From NCBI GenBank assembly GCA_945915475.1, contig CAMEFI010000006.1:1-64000 (forward strand): DNA of 64,000 bases. Reading direction: 5' to 3'. A program made the translations under genes and the position numbers. Below the pieces are notes generated by a model. The model was given only the letters and a program-made list of their open reading frames with translations, had not been told where the DNA came from and made no database searches. The DNA is from an uncultured Clostridium sp. GTDB taxonomy: Bacteria; Bacillota; Clostridia; Lachnospirales; Lachnospiraceae. Shown here piece by piece: positions 62,601-64,000 of the stretch (position 1 is its first letter; each line of letters begins with the position of its first letter).

Positions 62601-62955
62601 TTTTCATCTTATCCAATATGTGTTTAAAATTAATGGGTTCTATTGTAGCCTCATGCATTACAATCTCATCCTCATCTAATTCTGTTAAGAGCGTAACTTC
62701 ATCTTTTCCTACTGCAATGGCAAGATAACGTTTTCCAATCTTAACAATTTCGATCATCTTATTATTTGATAACCGATATGCTTCAATTATACGAATGTTA
62801 CTTTTCTTATTGATTACATTCGATTGATAACTTCCAGCAATTCTTGCAGCTATATAAGCAAGAAAAAGGACAAAGAAAAATAGCAAAACAACACAAATCA
62901 ACTGTGCAATACCCTCTGCACCAGAAGACGACTGTACTAAAAACATATTATTCAA
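62578..62955 (-). CDS. fliO: FliO/FliZ-like flagellar biosynthesis protein
   Basis: Single TM, beta-rich IEIVKIGKRYLAIAVGKDEVTLLTEL; between cheY and fliP. Confidence 0.85.
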   Translation of the reverse strand: MNNMFLVQSSSGAEGIAQLICVVLLFFFVLFLAYIAARIAGSYQSNVINKKSNIRIIEAYRLSNNKMIEIVKIGKRYLAIAVGKDEVTLLTELDEDEIVMHEATIEPINFKHILDKMKNEKQDKE

Positions 62956-63310
62956 CAGCTTTCTTAACAGCCTCTAATACACGATCCGGCTGGAATGGTT
63001 TCACGATAAAATCTCTTGCACCTGACTGGATACTTTCTATTACCATTGCCTGCTGTCCCATTGCAGAACACATTACAACACTTGCATTTGGATCTGCTTC
63101 TTTAATCTTTTTAAGAGCCTGAATACCATCCATCTCTGGCATAGTAATATCCATTAATACAAGATCCGGCTGTGTCTCAGCATATTTTTCAACAGCCTTC
63201 AGACCATTCTCTGCTTCTCCGGCAATGGTATACCCATTCTTTACTAAAATATCCTTGATCATCATTCTCATAAACGCTGCATCATCACAAATTAAAATAC
63301 TTTTTGCCAT
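62948..63310 (-). CDS. cheY: Chemotaxis response regulator CheY
   Basis: CDDAAFMRMMIKDIL, LVLMDITMPEMDGI, GARDFIVKPF. Confidence 0.97.
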   Translation of the reverse strand: MAKSILICDDAAFMRMMIKDILVKNGYTIAGEAENGLKAVEKYAETQPDLVLMDITMPEMDGIQALKKIKEADPNASVVMCSAMGQQAMVIESIQSGARDFIVKPFQPDRVLEAVKKAVE

Positions 63311-63340
63311 ATTATCTTATTCTCCATTTCATATAATACT

Positions 63341-64000
63341 TTATTCTTTAATGATGTCAGTTACTCTGACACCAAAGCTCTCTTCAATTACAACAACCTC
63401 GCCTTTGGCAACCAGCTTGCCGTTAACCAATACATCAATAGGTTCCCCAGCAATCTTATCTAACTCAATAATGGTTCCGGGTGAAAATTCAAGTATATCT
63501 TTGATGCTCTTCTTCGTTCTACCTAGTTCAACCGTTACCTCCAGTGGAACATCCATAATCAGATCAATGTTCTCCTGTTGCGTGATTGGATTCACTCCCA
63601 TATTAAATGGCTGGAACTGTACTGGCTGCACATTCACATCCTGAACCGGTGGAACATAATTATATGCCATTGTTTGCCCTGCCGGTATCTGGCCCATTCC
63701 CATCATCGGCTGCCCCATAGGCGTATGCTCCGGTATTGACTGTGACGTTTGCATTTGAGGTTGCGGTTGTGGCGGTGCCGGTGCCGTTTCCTCCTTCTTT
63801 ACCTCTGGTTTCGTACTAACTTCTGGTTCTTTTGTAGACGCAAACTTACGATACAATTCTTTCGCCAGATCAACCGGGTACAACTGCATGATGCTGCTAT
63901 CAACCAGATCTCCAATCTCCATTTTGAAGAACACTTTGACAAATGTATTATTCAAAAAAGCACCTGCTTTTTGGGAATCAAGATCATCAAGCAAATTTAG
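63341..64000 (-). CDS. fliY: Flagellar switch protein FliY/FliN, 5' end truncated by the window
   Basis: SpoA domain [64 protein letters not shown]; frame stays open to the window edge. Confidence 0.9.
   Translation of the reverse strand, partial: LNLLDDLDSQKAGAFLNNTFVKVFFKMEIGDLVDSSIMQLYPVDLAKELYRKFASTKEPEVSTKPEVKKEETAPAPPQPQPQMQTSQSIPEHTPMGQPMMGMGQIPAGQTMAYNYVPPVQDVNVQPVQFQPFNMGVNPITQQENIDLIMDVPLEVTVELGRTKKSIKDILEFSPGTIIELDKIAGEPIDVLVNGKLVAKGEVVVIEESFGVRVTDIIKE

Noticed and set aside
1-64000. Defence island, prophage, transposon or biosynthetic cluster
   Set aside because: Nearly all ORFs are recognisable housekeeping or motility genes in conserved order; no integrases, transposases or defence domains were seen.

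Overview
This window looks like core chromosome of a sporulating, flagellated Firmicute, most likely Lachnospiraceae (inferred from gene content and order, not from a search). All of the roughly 65 credible CDSs lie on the minus strand. Reading from high to low coordinates, they form: (1) the distal half of a B. subtilis-like fla/che operon (fliY/N-cheY-fliO-fliP-fliQ-fliR-flhB-flhA-flhF-flhG-pilZ-cheB-cheA-cheW-cheC-cheD-sigD-fapA-swrB-like) running into rpsB-tsf; (2) a translation block (rimP-nusA-ylxR-ylxQ-infB-rbfA-nrnA-truB-ribF, ylxM-ffh-rpsP-khpA-rimM-trmD, rplS); (3) three type I signal peptidases around rbgA, then rnhB, a FliK-like/FlhX-like pair, yraN and pgeF; (4) der-plsY-gpsA-spoIVA, scpAB-dac and aroF; (5) a nucleoside-salvage and cell-wall cluster (deoB-pdp-dac-LDT-punA-amidohydrolase-M23), a RelA/SpoT-type synthetase, an RsmF-like methyltransferase, an SDR and an RluA-type synthase. 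There are no rRNAs, CRISPR arrays or transposases, and I saw no tRNA by eye. The most interesting non-routine signals are: a ~206-bp long-hairpin dispersed repeat (26067-26272) with a second partial copy forming the C-terminus and stop of the rluA-like gene at the window edge; an identical 16-bp dyad over the -35 box of the rplS and rimP promoters; a promoter embedded in an inverted repeat before rpsB; an L19-type leader; an Arg/Asn/Gly/Gln/Asp repeat region in IF2 next to an Asp/Glu/Tyr tail in NusA; a FliK-like/FlhX-like pair away from the flagellar operon; a stand-alone CheB methylesterase; and a mini-MltG plus SwrB-like protein at the flagella/ribosome junction. I did not find a convincing new defence or mobile system.
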